A stretch of DNA of 64,000 nucleotides from Solirubrum puertoriconensis (GCF_001483135.1 NZ_LNAL01000002.1:11-64010), one strand, 5' to 3'. Counted from the first letter of the stretch, positions 35,290-46,052 are shown. The notes: a model not told the origin generated them from the letters alone. Translations and numbers: made by a program.

Positions 35290-35925
35290 ATGCCACTATC
35301 CAGCAATGCAGTTCTGGTGGCTGCGCCGCCCAGCCTACACCGGCAGGGCCTGCTTGCCACCCTACGCGAAACCTGGCCGCATCTAGCACTCAACATCACG
35401 GCCGACGCGCTGCAACTTCCGGCACTTCTTCGCCAGCAGTCCTACGCGCTGCTGGTGCTTGATTATGCCCTTACCGCGCAGCCGCTTCCGCGTGTATTGG
35501 CGCAACTCCATGCCATCCGTAGCCAACAACCGGTATTGGTGCTTACCGCCCAACGCCTCAGCCCCACCATGCGGGTTGAACTGCTGCAAAGCGGGCCCCA
35601 CTTACTCCTGCCGCGCTACACTACGCCGCACGATGTGGTAGTGGCTGTTGCGCCGTGGGTGCTTGGCGGCTCTGGTTGCGCCACACCTTCCAATGAAACC
35701 ACGCCTACCCGCCATCACGCGCCTCCTACCCCATTCAGTAGCCGCGAATTGGAAGTGCTGCACCTTGTGGTAGCTGACTGTTGCAATCAGGAAATAGCCG
35801 AGCGGTTGTGCCTCAGCGTGCGAACCGTGGAAAGCCACCGCCGCGCGTTGCTGCAAAAAACCGGTGCTAAGACGTTGGTGGGGCTGGTAGTGCAGGCTGT
35901 GCGAGAGGGATGGGTGGTTGCGTAA
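35290..35925 (+). CDS. LuxR/NarL-type regulator with degenerate receiver domain
   Basis: 211 residues. N-terminal receiver-like domain: VLVAAPPSLHRQGLL in place of the usual acidic pair, Asp58 in LLVLDYAL at the phosphorylation site, Thr in VLVLTAQ, and LPRYTTP where the conserved Lys should be. The acidic pair is absent and Lys is Arg, so classic phosphorylation is doubtful. A linker leads to a C-terminal LuxR HTH (FSSRELEVLHLVVADCCNQEIAERLCLSVRTVESHRRALLQKTG). No sensor kinase is adjacent. Targets unknown. Confidence 0.85.
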   Translation: MPLSSNAVLVAAPPSLHRQGLLATLRETWPHLALNITADALQLPALLRQQSYALLVLDYALTAQPLPRVLAQLHAIRSQQPVLVLTAQRLSPTMRVELLQSGPHLLLPRYTTPHDVVVAVAPWVLGGSGCATPSNETTPTRHHAPPTPFSSRELEVLHLVVADCCNQEIAERLCLSVRTVESHRRALLQKTGAKTLVGLVVQAVREGWVVA

Positions 35926-36103
35926 AGTTCAGTAGAAGCACGGTTGTTCACACTCCATCCCTGTTCAATCTTTCTGTTGTTGATAAAAGACCATCAGACT
36001 CTCAACTTACGCTAACCACAAGTAGGCTAAATGACTTATAATAAGAATAATAGCTAACAATCAGGATGTATTCGTATTGAAAGCCTAGACCGTGCTTTAT
36101 GTT

Positions 36104-36150
36104 AAAAACACGAGAGCCGCCGAAGTCAACTTCGGCGGCTCTCGTGTTTT

Positions 36151-36151
<1 letters not shown>
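36104..36151. terminator. Bidirectional terminator between LuxR gene and ettA
   Basis: Perfect 23-bp stem (AAAAACACGAGAGCCGCCGA plus AGT) with a two-base loop and A/T tracts on both sides. It ends at the ettA stop codon. Confidence 0.85.
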
Positions 36152-37818
<1,667 letters not shown>

Positions 37819-38320
37819 GCAGTAAGCTGAATGTGTAGATATCGGGTGAGGTAAAACAACGGCCTTGCCCGGGCGGGTAAGACAGCCCTAGGTGCGCCGG
37901 TTGGGTTGCAGCCGGAGCAGCCCCAGGTGGCGCACCGCGGGCCAAGCTGCGCCGCTGGTGTGCTTTGCCAAGGCCCAGGTGCCCAGCCACAACCTACCCC
38001 GGCACTGGCTAAGCCAAGCGCAGGCACCCACCTAGGCGGGCGCAAAACGCGGGCAAGTGCGGGCGTACTGCAAAGCTAAGCCGCGCCCGGCACAGAAACA
38101 CACCGCGTAAGGCTTGCATTGTAAGCAAACTTAGGTGCAACTTCCGGCTGCGTACGCTGTCTTCGCATCAAGCACGAAGCTTGGCGGCGCTATTCACTTT
38201 CTTTAGCCCAACGAACCTCGTCTTTTACCGTACCGCCAAGTAGCTACGAATCCCGTAAACTTGTGCGTTTATCGCTTCCCGCCACCCACCACTCCGCTCC
38301 TGTTTAGGACGTTTATCCTT
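37819..38320. other. Intergenic region between ettA and the DUF349 gene
   Basis: 502 bp, GC-rich near ettA. Two CCTAGG copies (37887, 38030). TTTCTTTAG near 38200 may be a weak -7 element. I see no gene, RNA or clear hairpin. Confidence 0.45.
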
Positions 38321-39625
38321 ATGGAACAGCAAGAGCAGCTGCTCAATCAGGCTCGCCAATTTGGCTATATCGAAGGCGACCAAGTATGGCTTCGCCCGTT
38401 CATGGACCTGCCCGCCCGGCAGGTAGGCCAGGTAAAAGACACCGAAGACGCGGCCCTGCTGTACTTCGCGCAGCGTTTCGAGAGCTTCCGCGGCAAGGTC
38501 GATGACCTGCTCAGCCGCATCGAAGAATCAGAAAACAAGGGTTCATTCCTGATGAAGGCGCTGCACCTTAAGGAGCAGATTGCCTCGTACGATGGCCTAG
38601 GCGACTTTACCGAGCTACACCGCCGCCTCACCGACGCCGAGGAGCACATCCGCACGCTGGTGGCCCGCAACCGCGAAAAGAACCTCGCCACCAAGGTGAA
38701 GCTTATTGAGGAGGCCGAGTCGCTGCGCGACACCATCGACTGGCAGGCCAGCGGCGAAAAGCTGAAGGAACTGCGCCAGGCGTGGATCAAAACGGGCCCC
38801 GTAAGCAAGGAGCTGACCGACGAGATGGAAACGCGCTTTCAGGCTTCCATCGAAGACTTCTACGTGCGCAAAAAGGCCTTCCAGGCTGATAAAAAGGCCA
38901 TGACGAACCGCGCGTTCGAGAAGTACAAGTCGCTCATTCATAAATCGGAAGCGCTGCAGAATTCCGATGACTGGGAAGGCACCACCGCCCAGCTGAAGCA
39001 ACTGCAGCAAGAGTGGAAAGAGGTAGGTGGCTCGCTGCCCCGCAAAACCGCCAACGACCTCTGGACGCGCTTCCGCGCCGCGCACAACCGCTTTTTCGAC
39101 CGCTTGAAAGAGCACATCAGCTCGAAGCGCTCGGAAGCCAAGGATCAGTACATGGACGACAACCTGGGCCGCAAGCGCGCCTTGGTAGCCGAGGCCGAAG
39201 CCTTGCTCGAGCGCCCCATGCACGAAGCCGTAACCCGCGCCAAGGAGCTGCAGGCCGCCTGGAAAAAGGTAGGCCCCGTGCGCGGCCCCGAGTCGGACCA
39301 AGTGTGGGAGCAGTTTTTGGCTGCCTGCGACAAAGTGTTTGAACTCAGCTCGCTCGAGCACTACATCCGCAAGCGCCAGCCGCAAGAGGGGCCCAAGCCC
39401 AGCTCGCAGGAACAGCTTACGCAGCGTGTTACGGCTTTGCGCGAGTTCATCAAGTACGACCGCCAGGAGCAGGACGTGCTGCAGGAAAACCTAGGCAAGC
39501 TGAACGACTCGCCGGGCAACGATGCTTTCCGTACGATGCTGCAAAGCAAAATCAGGGCGTTTGAGCGGAAAATCCGCACGAAAAACGAGCTGATCGACCT
39601 GCTCCGTCAGCGATACGCCGAATAA
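38321..39625 (+). CDS. DUF349 repeat protein
   Basis: 434 residues from MEQQEQLLNQARQFGYIEGD, nearly all helical and highly charged. At least four DUF349-type repeats are visible by the recurring WK.VG..PR / W..F..A...FF..K pattern: LRQAWIKTGPVSKELTDEMETRF, LQQEWKEVGGSLPRKTANDLWTRFRAAHNRFFDRL, LQAAWKKVGPVRGPESDQVWEQFLAACDKVFE. Coiled-coil C-terminus. The role in Bacteroidota is unknown; homologues are conserved single genes. Start choice drops a 20-residue extension without similarity. Confidence 0.85.
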   Translation: MEQQEQLLNQARQFGYIEGDQVWLRPFMDLPARQVGQVKDTEDAALLYFAQRFESFRGKVDDLLSRIEESENKGSFLMKALHLKEQIASYDGLGDFTELHRRLTDAEEHIRTLVARNREKNLATKVKLIEEAESLRDTIDWQASGEKLKELRQAWIKTGPVSKELTDEMETRFQASIEDFYVRKKAFQADKKAMTNRAFEKYKSLIHKSEALQNSDDWEGTTAQLKQLQQEWKEVGGSLPRKTANDLWTRFRAAHNRFFDRLKEHISSKRSEAKDQYMDDNLGRKRALVAEAEALLERPMHEAVTRAKELQAAWKKVGPVRGPESDQVWEQFLAACDKVFELSSLEHYIRKRQPQEGPKPSSQEQLTQRVTALREFIKYDRQEQDVLQENLGKLNDSPGNDAFRTMLQSKIRAFERKIRTKNELIDLLRQRYAE

Positions 39626-39760
39626 TCTAACATTTCTTTGCGTTTTACGTTGTCCAAACGCCTGTTGAACTGACGCCTTGGCGCACTATATTTCGGCGGC
39701 CGGATTTTTGTTAGCGGCATACCGCGACTTTACCCAACTCATTTTACGCACAACCTTACT

Positions 39761-39982
39761 ATGTACTGGACCCTGGAACTCGCCTCGTATCTGGAAGATG
39801 CTCCCTGGCCCGCCACCAAGGACGAGCTCATCGACTACTCGATTCGTTCGGGCGCTCCGATGGAGGTAGTGGAAAACCTGCAGGCCCTCGAAGATGACGG
39901 CCAGCCTTACGAGAGCATCGAAGAAGTTTGGCCGGACTACCCGACCAAAGAAGACTTCATGTTCAACGAAGACGAGTATTAA
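39761..39982 (+). CDS. DUF2795 small acidic protein
   Basis: 73 residues: MYWTLELASYLEDAPWPATKDELIDYSIRSGAP, then a strongly acidic tail. The LASYLEDAPWPATKDELIDYA pattern is the DUF2795 family. Very conserved in Bacteroidota; function unknown. It lies 135 bp after the DUF349 gene, in the same direction, with no terminator between. Confidence 0.85.
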   Translation: MYWTLELASYLEDAPWPATKDELIDYSIRSGAPMEVVENLQALEDDGQPYESIEEVWPDYPTKEDFMFNEDEY

Positions 39983-39987
39983 GCCAG

Positions 39988-40090
39988 TTATCGGTTTTTA
40001 GTTGTCAGTTGTCCGGGTCTTTGCTGCCCTGAAGCCGCCTATTTAATGAGTCTGCTGACTGACAACTCACAACTGACAACCGACAACGCT
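39988..40090. repeat. GACAACTGACAAC-type inverted repeat
   Basis: Left arm TTGTCAGTTGTC near 40000-40013; right arm GACAACTCACAACTGACAAC at about 40061-40080 plus CGACAAC. The repeat unit is tandem and inverted. It overlaps the first codons of the ABC ATPase gene. Confidence 0.6.
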
Positions 40091-40837
40091 CCCATTGCGC
40101 TGAGCGCAGTAAATTTGGTTGCGGGGTACGAACATCGCGTTCTGCTCCGCAACCTTTTTTTGTCGGTACCCGAAGGCGCGTTTGTTGCGATTGTGGGCCA
40201 CAACGGCGCCGGCAAAACCACCTTGTTTCGGGTGCTTACGGGGCAACTGCCCTACACCGGCCACGTACAGCTGCACGGCCGCGACTTGCAGCACATTCGG
40301 CGGCCGGCGGCCGAGGGCATACTGGCCCATTTGCCGCAACGCAACGCCATCAGCTTCCCGATTGAGGTGCGCGAGTTGGTGGTGATGGGCCGCTTCCGGC
40401 AGCGCCGCGGCATGCTCGCCGGCTACACCACGCAGGATTACGCCCTGGCCGACGAGGCTTTGCAACAGGTAGGCGCTGCGCACCTAGCGCACCAGAATTT
40501 TACCCTGCTTTCGGGCGGCGAGCAGCAATTGGTATGGCTGGCGCAACTGTTGCTGCAAGATGCCCGCCTGTGGCTGCTCGACGAGCCCACGCAGCAGCTC
40601 GATGTGTACTACCGCCGGCGCGTGTTTAGCCTGCTGCAGCAGTGGGTGCAGGAGCGTCACAAAACCATCCTCTGCATCACCCACGACCTCGATCAACTGC
40701 CTAACCTACCCGGTTACCTGCTTAACCTTTCGGCGCCGGAACCGCAGCTGCAGCCCCTGAGCGAGGCCACCGTAACCGCCGCACGCGAGTGGTTGGAAAA
40801 CGAAGCTAGCTTACCTACGGTGTACGCCCGGCCCTAG
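40046..40837 (+). CDS. ABC transporter ATP-binding protein (HmuV/FecE-like)
   Basis: 263 residues. Walker A GHNGAGKTT, Q-loop LPQRNAISFP, signature LSGGEQQLVWLAQLLLQ, Walker B LWLLDEPTQQLD and H-loop CITHD are all present. The Q-loop and signature resemble haem/siderophore/B12 importers. No permease or binding protein is adjacent, so it must pair with distant parts. The first ~16 residues (MSLLTDNSQLTTDNAP) are encoded by the upstream GACAACTGAC repeat and are probably not part of the ancestral protein. Its stop shares CTAG with the crtY stop. Confidence 0.88.
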   Translation: MSLLTDNSQLTTDNAPIALSAVNLVAGYEHRVLLRNLFLSVPEGAFVAIVGHNGAGKTTLFRVLTGQLPYTGHVQLHGRDLQHIRRPAAEGILAHLPQRNAISFPIEVRELVVMGRFRQRRGMLAGYTTQDYALADEALQQVGAAHLAHQNFTLLSGGEQQLVWLAQLLLQDARLWLLDEPTQQLDVYYRRRVFSLLQQWVQERHKTILCITHDLDQLPNLPGYLLNLSAPEPQLQPLSEATVTAAREWLENEASLPTVYARP

Positions 40838-42048
40838 GCCTGCACCAACTGCCGGGCAGCCGGCACCTCGCGCATGCCCGGTTTGCCCCGTAGCACGTTG
40901 GCAATCGAGTGCATAAATGGCCAGGGCGTTACAGAGTTCATCACCTGAAAATTCTCGACCCAATTGGTGCGCTCGTCCAGAAAATCGAGGATGCGCTCCA
41001 CGGGGTTGTTAGCGAACAGCTCGCTGAAAATTTCGCTGGTTCGCTCACCCTCTCGCTGCATGATATCGAGCAACAAGGTGTCGAACAGGCGAAACTGCCA
41101 CTCGTCGCCGGTAAGGTCGGCAGGCAATGTGCCAGTATTGGCCAGGGCTGTCGTGAGCCGCGCAGCGTGCTGTTGCATGCGTAGGAAGGCATAGCCGGTA
41201 CTGGCTTTTACGCGGCCACCCCGGGTGCCTAGGTGCACAATGTTGGCGCCGGCGCTTGGCTCGAAGTAGTGGTCGGTCATCGGGATGGCGCCGGCCTCGG
41301 TTTCGGCAATGCGGTAGGGCTTGCCGCCCAGGTGTTGGGCCAAGTACTCGCGCAGGGCCTGCTCGTACTCGGCTTGCGGCAGCAGCGTGCCCGAAAACAG
41401 CGTGTACTCAATCAAGGCCCGCCGTGGCGAAAACGGCAGCACATACACAAAGCGGCACTCGTGGTGTTGCGGCACCCGAAAATCCATGAACACCGGGGTG
41501 CTGGCATCAAAGGCATCGTAATCGGTTTCTACCTCCCAGCCCACAAAGTGCTGCCAGAGGTAGCGCTTATCGGCGCGGCGCTCGGGCTTGGGCGGTCGGC
41601 TATCAAAGCCAAACCGGGCGCTAAAGCTACCGGCCGTAGTGTGGGCTACTACGCCATCGGGGGTATTCTCAAGCTGCTCAACGCTGGCTTGCACTAGGGT
41701 AAACTGCTCTGGCCGGGCACCTAGGGCTTGCTGCACAAAACGGTAAAAATCGAGGCCGCGCAGGGTGCAGTAGCGGTACCGCCGCAAGGGCAACACCACA
41801 TCAATCCGTGGGCTCCGAAACGCCAGCTGCCGCCACTCGGCCGCCAGCACGGCATCGTAGGGCGTGGGCTGGTCCGTCCAGAACGACCAAGTACGGTCGT
41901 TGTGGCTTTTCTGCTCCGGCTCGAGCAGCAGCACGCGCTTGTGGCGCAGGCGGGTCTCCTGGCTGATGTGGTAAGCCAAGCTCAGCCCGGCCGCGCCGCC
42001 ACCAGCGAGTAGATAGTCGAAATCAGACCGAGTTGTCGTCACAGGCAC
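40834..42048 (-). CDS. crtY: Lycopene beta-cyclase family
   Basis: 404 residues. Closes the end rings of lycopene to beta-carotene in the pink/red pigment pathway of these bacteria. FAD-binding start DYLLAGGGAAGLSLAYHI, LEPEQKSHNDRTWSFW, and FMDFRVPQHHECRFVYVLPFSPRRALIEYTLFS fit the CrtY type. No other carotenoid genes (crtB, crtI, crtZ) are in the window. Convergent with the ABC ATPase; the two stops overlap in one CCTAGG (40833-40838). Confidence 0.9.
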   Translation of the reverse strand: MPVTTTRSDFDYLLAGGGAAGLSLAYHISQETRLRHKRVLLLEPEQKSHNDRTWSFWTDQPTPYDAVLAAEWRQLAFRSPRIDVVLPLRRYRYCTLRGLDFYRFVQQALGARPEQFTLVQASVEQLENTPDGVVAHTTAGSFSARFGFDSRPPKPERRADKRYLWQHFVGWEVETDYDAFDASTPVFMDFRVPQHHECRFVYVLPFSPRRALIEYTLFSGTLLPQAEYEQALREYLAQHLGGKPYRIAETEAGAIPMTDHYFEPSAGANIVHLGTRGGRVKASTGYAFLRMQQHAARLTTALANTGTLPADLTGDEWQFRLFDTLLLDIMQREGERTSEIFSELFANNPVERILDFLDERTNWVENFQVMNSVTPWPFMHSIANVLRGKPGMREVPAARQLVQA

Positions 42049-42158
42049 AAAAGAACGCAGCAGCCTTGTTTGTTTAAGCCAAGCTACGCACCAATTGCCT
42101 AGGTGCGCCCTGGCTCATACGCAACCTTGGCACCTAAAGGCCACTGCCGTCACAAACA

Positions 42159-42188
42159 AAAGCGGCCCTGGTGCATACCAGAGCCGCC
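42159..42188 (-). terminator. Terminator of the LOG-family gene
   Basis: Hairpin AGCGGCCCTGGT / ACCAGAGCCGC with a GCAT loop; on the minus strand it is followed by CTTTTGTTTG. Confidence 0.6.
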
Positions 42189-42218
42189 CAAATAGTGCCG
42201 TAGCAGCGCCGCCGAGGC

Positions 42219-43088
42219 TTAGAAGTTCGGCGAGAGCAGGTACTTGCTGTAGAACTCGTCAATGATGCGCACGGCATCCGAGGGGTCGTCTACGATCTGC
42301 ACCAAGCTCATGTCCTCGGGCGAGATGTTGTGCTCCTCGTGCAGCATCACTTCCTCGATCCACTTGAACAGGCCGTTCCAGTAAGCCGAGCCCACCAGCA
42401 CGATGGGGAAGCGGCCGATTTTACGCGTCTGAATCAGGGTAATGGCTTCGAAGAGTTCGTCGAGGGTGCCGAAGCCGCCGGGCATGCCAATGAAGCCCTG
42501 CGAGTACTTCACAAACATCACCTTGCGCACGAAGAAATAATCGAAGTTGATAACCTTATCGGGGTCGATGTAGATGTTGTGCGTCTGTTCGAAAGGAAGT
42601 TCGATGTTGAGGCCTACCGACTTACCGCCCTCGGCGCGGGCGCCTTTGTTGCCGGCTTCCATGATGCCGGGGCCACCACCTGTGATTACGCCGTAGCCGT
42701 GGCGTACCAGCTTGGCCGCAATGTCCTCGGCCATTTGGTAGTAGGGGTTGTCGGGTTTGGTGCGAGCCGAACCAAAGATGGATACGCACGGACCGATTTT
42801 GGCGAGCTTCTCGAAGCCCTCCACGAACTCGGCCATCACCTTAAAGATCTGCCACGAGTCGGCAATCTTAATCTCGTTCCAGTCCTTATCAACAAACGCC
42901 TTGCGGATCTTCTGCTCATCGTCGAGCTGCACGGTACGCTCGCCGTGGGTTTGCTCCCGGATGTCGCTGATCGAGGTAACCTTGTTGTCGTTAACGTCGG
43001 GCTGCGTGATGATGCGGCCGCTGCCGGCGTTGTGAGCTTCTTCCTGGAGTTTGGTTTTGCTCGTTTTTTTCAGTTTGGTCATAGCCAC
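42219..43088 (-). CDS. LOG family protein (TIGR00730)
   Basis: 289 residues. Rossmann fold: VSIFGSARTKPDNPYYQMA, GYGVITGGGPGIMEAGNKGA, and the catalytic PGGFGTLDELFEAITLIQT with the conserved Arg-less loop. LOG enzymes split the N-glycosidic bond of cytokinin or nucleoside monophosphates; the natural substrate in bacteria is often unknown. The first 80 residues are charged and variable. Start MAMTKLKK or MTKLKK cannot be told apart. A promoter and a perfect palindrome lie upstream (43219-43259). Confidence 0.9.
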   Translation of the reverse strand: MAMTKLKKTSKTKLQEEAHNAGSGRIITQPDVNDNKVTSISDIREQTHGERTVQLDDEQKIRKAFVDKDWNEIKIADSWQIFKVMAEFVEGFEKLAKIGPCVSIFGSARTKPDNPYYQMAEDIAAKLVRHGYGVITGGGPGIMEAGNKGARAEGGKSVGLNIELPFEQTHNIYIDPDKVINFDYFFVRKVMFVKYSQGFIGMPGGFGTLDELFEAITLIQTRKIGRFPIVLVGSAYWNGLFKWIEEVMLHEEHNISPEDMSLVQIVDDPSDAVRIIDEFYSKYLLSPNF

Positions 43089-43218
43089 GCTGATGAAGTA
43101 AGGGGTCTGCCAACGGGCTTGCTCAACCGCACGGTTTCGGGCACGGCAGACCGGGTAGTGAAAGGTGGGAAAAGAAAGGGCAAAAAGAAAGCCGCTCTGC
43201 CCCTACGGACACAGCGAC

Positions 43219-43245
43219 CAAAAGTATCGGCGGCCAAGTTAACAA
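43219..43245 (-). promoter_or_regulatory. Predicted promoter of the LOG-family gene
   Basis: On the minus strand TTG (43243-43245) is followed after 16 nt by TACTTTTG (43219-43226), a TAnnTTTG -7 element. The -33 side lies within the palindrome at 43233-43259. Confidence 0.45.
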
Positions 43246-43259
43246 TTTGTTAACTTGGC
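43233..43259. promoter_or_regulatory. Perfect palindrome over the -33 region (operator candidate)
   Basis: GCCAAGTTAACA, three-base spacer, then its exact reverse complement. It covers the -33 side of the LOG-gene promoter and lies about 145 bp before its start codon. It has no U-tract, so it does not look like a terminator for the upstream permease gene. Confidence 0.5.
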
Positions 43260-43380
43260 GCTAGCCATATGGTTAAATTGTTAAGCACTGAGCCGCAGCC
43301 AAGCTGGCAACTAACGCAACCACCTAGGGCAGAGTTACCGCGGAGCAGAAGACAGCAGTATCCGGGCCGCTCACCTCGTA

Positions 43381-44643
43381 TTATTTCGAGCGAATGGCAA
43401 TAACGGGGTCCATCATGGAGGCTATTACCGCCGGCACAATCCCCGAAATTACCCCGATCAGCACCGAAAGGCTCAGGCCTAACATAATGCGATTCGCCGA
43501 CATCGATACTTTCAGGGCATCCTGAGGCACCAAGGTAACCAGCCACACCAAGAACAAGCCCGCCGCACCGCCTACCAGGCACAAAAACACCGCCTCGAAC
43601 AGGAACTGCGACAGGATAAAGAAGTTGTTGGCGCCAAGCGACTTCTGAATACCGATGATGTTGGTCCGCTCTTTTACCGACACGAACATGATGTTGGCAA
43701 TGCCAAAGCCGCCCACCAGAATAGCAAACGAGCCAATCACTGCGCCGGCTACGCCAATTACTCCAAACAGCTTGGTAATGGCATCGGCCAGCATTTCGGG
43801 GCGGTTCAGGGCAAAATCGTCTTCCTCGCGGGGTTTCAGGCCCCGAATGTTGCGCATGGCCCCGCGTACCTCCGCTTCCAAATTCAGCAGGCCGGGGTCG
43901 GTGTCGGTGCCTTTGATGCCGATGGTGGCTTGCGCGCCCCCTAGACTACCGGTGCTCAGGGCAAACATTTTGGTGAAGGCACCTAGGGGCAGCAGGCAGT
44001 TGGTGTCGTTGCTGGGGGTATCGAGCAGTTTCTTGCCTTCCTTTTCCATCACGCCCACGATGGTAAACTTCTGCCCTTGAGTACGAAACTCGCGACCTAG
44101 GGCCGAGCCGTTGGGGTACAGGTTGTGGGCAATGTCGTAGCCTACCACGGCCACGTTGCGAGCAGCGTCCATCTCCTGTGGCGTAAAGTAGCGGCCCTCC
44201 TGTATCGGCACGCTCGATACCTGGCGGTAGTCGTACGTAACGCCTTGCAGAGCAATGCCCTCCACGCTGTTGGTACCGGCCTTGAGCGTGTTGCCGCCGC
44301 GCGCCGCAAACACGGCTACGCCGCGGTTGTTCTCGGCCGTAAGCCGGCGCTGCAGCTCCCGAAACTCCCGCACCGAGGGGTTGGGCCGGTTAAAATACTT
44401 CCACCAGGGGTAATCGCCGCCAAAGGCCCAGGGCCACTTCTGCACATAGATGACCTTGTCGCCCACGAAGTTCATGCTCTGGCGGATGTTGGCCTCGAGC
44501 GAATCGACCACCGTGAACACCGAGATGATGGCGAAAATGCCCACCGTAACGCCCAGCAACGACAGCACCGTGCGCAGCAAATTGGAGCGAAGCGCCTGCC
44601 AGGCAAAGCGTAAACTCTCGAATAACAGGCGCAACGATTTCAT
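43381..44643 (-). CDS. MacB-type ABC transporter permease
   Basis: 420 residues from MKSLRLLFESLRFAWQALRSN. Four membrane helices: one near residue 30 and three in the C-terminal FtsX region (from about 280), with a periplasmic MacB-PCD domain between them (DSLEANIRQSMNFVGDKVIYVQKW onward). KSLGANNFFILSQFLFEAVFLC and the MDPVIAIRSK end are family marks. Such permeases move lipoproteins, peptides or toxins, or transmit mechanical signals. No ATPase gene is adjacent. The upstream promoter (44676-44703) indicates transcription from its own start. Confidence 0.9.
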   Translation of the reverse strand: MKSLRLLFESLRFAWQALRSNLLRTVLSLLGVTVGIFAIISVFTVVDSLEANIRQSMNFVGDKVIYVQKWPWAFGGDYPWWKYFNRPNPSVREFRELQRRLTAENNRGVAVFAARGGNTLKAGTNSVEGIALQGVTYDYRQVSSVPIQEGRYFTPQEMDAARNVAVVGYDIAHNLYPNGSALGREFRTQGQKFTIVGVMEKEGKKLLDTPSNDTNCLLPLGAFTKMFALSTGSLGGAQATIGIKGTDTDPGLLNLEAEVRGAMRNIRGLKPREEDDFALNRPEMLADAITKLFGVIGVAGAVIGSFAILVGGFGIANIMFVSVKERTNIIGIQKSLGANNFFILSQFLFEAVFLCLVGGAAGLFLVWLVTLVPQDALKVSMSANRIMLGLSLSVLIGVISGIVPAVIASMMDPVIAIRSK

Positions 44644-44675
44644 AGCGGCGAACTTGGGTGTCAGCAATTACTGGG

Positions 44676-44703
44676 GAAAGGTACAACACCGAAGCTCAGC
44701 CAA
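44676..44703 (-). promoter_or_regulatory. Predicted promoter of the MacB-like permease
   Basis: On the minus strand TTG (44701-44703), 17-nt spacer, TACCTTTC (44676-44683): same spacing as the S41-gene promoter. Leader about 30 nt. Confidence 0.4.
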
Positions 44704-44798
44704 AGTATTGCCGGGCGTCATCTTTCCGGTGCGCTTTCACGTAGTGAAGGCTTTTCAGATTTCTAAGGGAAAGTAACGATATATCCAAGCCCGTTGCG

Positions 44799-44806
44799 TA
44801 CTTTTG
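44799..44806 (+). promoter_or_regulatory. Possible -7 element of queA
   Basis: TACTTTTG matches TAnnTTTG about 57 nt before the queA start. No well-spaced TTG is seen. Confidence 0.3.
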
Positions 44807-44862
44807 CAATCCGAAAATTTTGCGTATTCTCCCCGTTTTCTTGCCTGTTCTAAACGCCGGCC

Positions 44863-45915
44863 ATGAAGCTCTCCGAGTTCAAGTTTGAATTGCCCGATAA
44901 CCTGGTCGCTCAGCACCCTGCCAAAAACCGCGACGAATCGCGGCTGATGGTGGTGCACCGCGATAGTGGCCGCATCGAGCACCGTACATTTAAAGATATC
45001 ATCGAGTACTTCGACGATGGTGACGTAATGGTGGTGAACGACACGAAAGTGTTTCCGGCCCGCCTTTACGGTAACAAGGAAAAAACCGGCGCCAAGATTG
45101 AGGTATTCCTGTTGCGCGAGCTGAACAAGGAGCTGCACCTGTGGGACGTGCTGGTTGATCCGGCTCGTAAAATCCGGGTTGGCAACAAGCTGTACTTCGA
45201 CGACGACGGCATCATGGTGGCCGAAGTTATCGACAATACCACTTCGCGTGGCCGCACGATCAAGTTCTTGTTCGATGGCCCGGAGGAGGAGTTCTACAAG
45301 GCCCTGCACGACCTAGGCGAAACCCCGCTGCCTAAGGAGTTTATCCCGCGCGACCCCGAAGCATCAGACAAAGAGCGTTACCAAACCATTTACGCCAAGC
45401 ACACCGGCGCCGTAGCGGCTCCGTCGGCTGGCCTGCACTTCACCCGCGAGGTTATTAAGCGCCTCGAGATTAAAGGCGTGGAAATGGTGCCGGTAACCCT
45501 GCACGTAGGCCTGGGCACGTTCCGCCCCGTCGACGTGGAGGACCTCACCAAGCACAAGATGGACTCGGAAAACTTCATCGTGCCCACCGATTCGGCCTCG
45601 ATGGTAAACCGCGCCCTCGACCACAAAAAGCGCGTGTGCGCCGTGGGTACCACCACCATGCGCGCCATGGAGTCTTCGGTATCGGCCAACGCCCGCCTGA
45701 AGCCGACCGAAGGCTGGACGGACAAGTTTATCTTCCCGCCTTACGACTTCAAAATCGCCAACACGCTGCTCACGAACTTCCATATGCCCGAGAGCACGCT
45801 CATGATGATGGCCGCCGCCTTTGCTGGCTACGACCTGCTGATCGAAGCGTACCAAACAGCCATTAAGGAGAAGTACAAGTTCTTCACCTACGGCGATGCC
45901 ATGCTGATTCTGTAA
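44863..45915 (+). CDS. queA: S-adenosylmethionine:tRNA ribosyltransferase-isomerase
   Basis: 350 residues. Adds the ribosyl part of S-adenosylmethionine to preQ1 in tRNA, the penultimate queuosine step. [57 protein letters not shown], and [12 protein letters not shown] are in order and at family length. Followed by a terminator; ispD lies downstream. Confidence 0.96.
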   Translation: MKLSEFKFELPDNLVAQHPAKNRDESRLMVVHRDSGRIEHRTFKDIIEYFDDGDVMVVNDTKVFPARLYGNKEKTGAKIEVFLLRELNKELHLWDVLVDPARKIRVGNKLYFDDDGIMVAEVIDNTTSRGRTIKFLFDGPEEEFYKALHDLGETPLPKEFIPRDPEASDKERYQTIYAKHTGAVAAPSAGLHFTREVIKRLEIKGVEMVPVTLHVGLGTFRPVDVEDLTKHKMDSENFIVPTDSASMVNRALDHKKRVCAVGTTTMRAMESSVSANARLKPTEGWTDKFIFPPYDFKIANTLLTNFHMPESTLMMMAAAFAGYDLLIEAYQTAIKEKYKFFTYGDAMLIL

Positions 45916-45941
45916 GCAGCACCGCTGGTAGCAATTACCCC

Positions 45942-45975
45942 GAAGCCCGACCGCGAAAGCGCGTCGGGCTTTTTG
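45942..45975 (+). terminator. Terminator of queA
   Basis: AAGCCCGAC and GTCGGGCTT around a CGCGAAAGCGC inner hairpin, then TTTTTG. Confidence 0.85.
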
Positions 45976-46052
45976 TTGCCCCTAGGTAGCAGTTGCCGCA
46001 GCTACCTAGGGGCATATTGGGTTGCGGGTATGATGGTAGCGCACTTGCGGGC

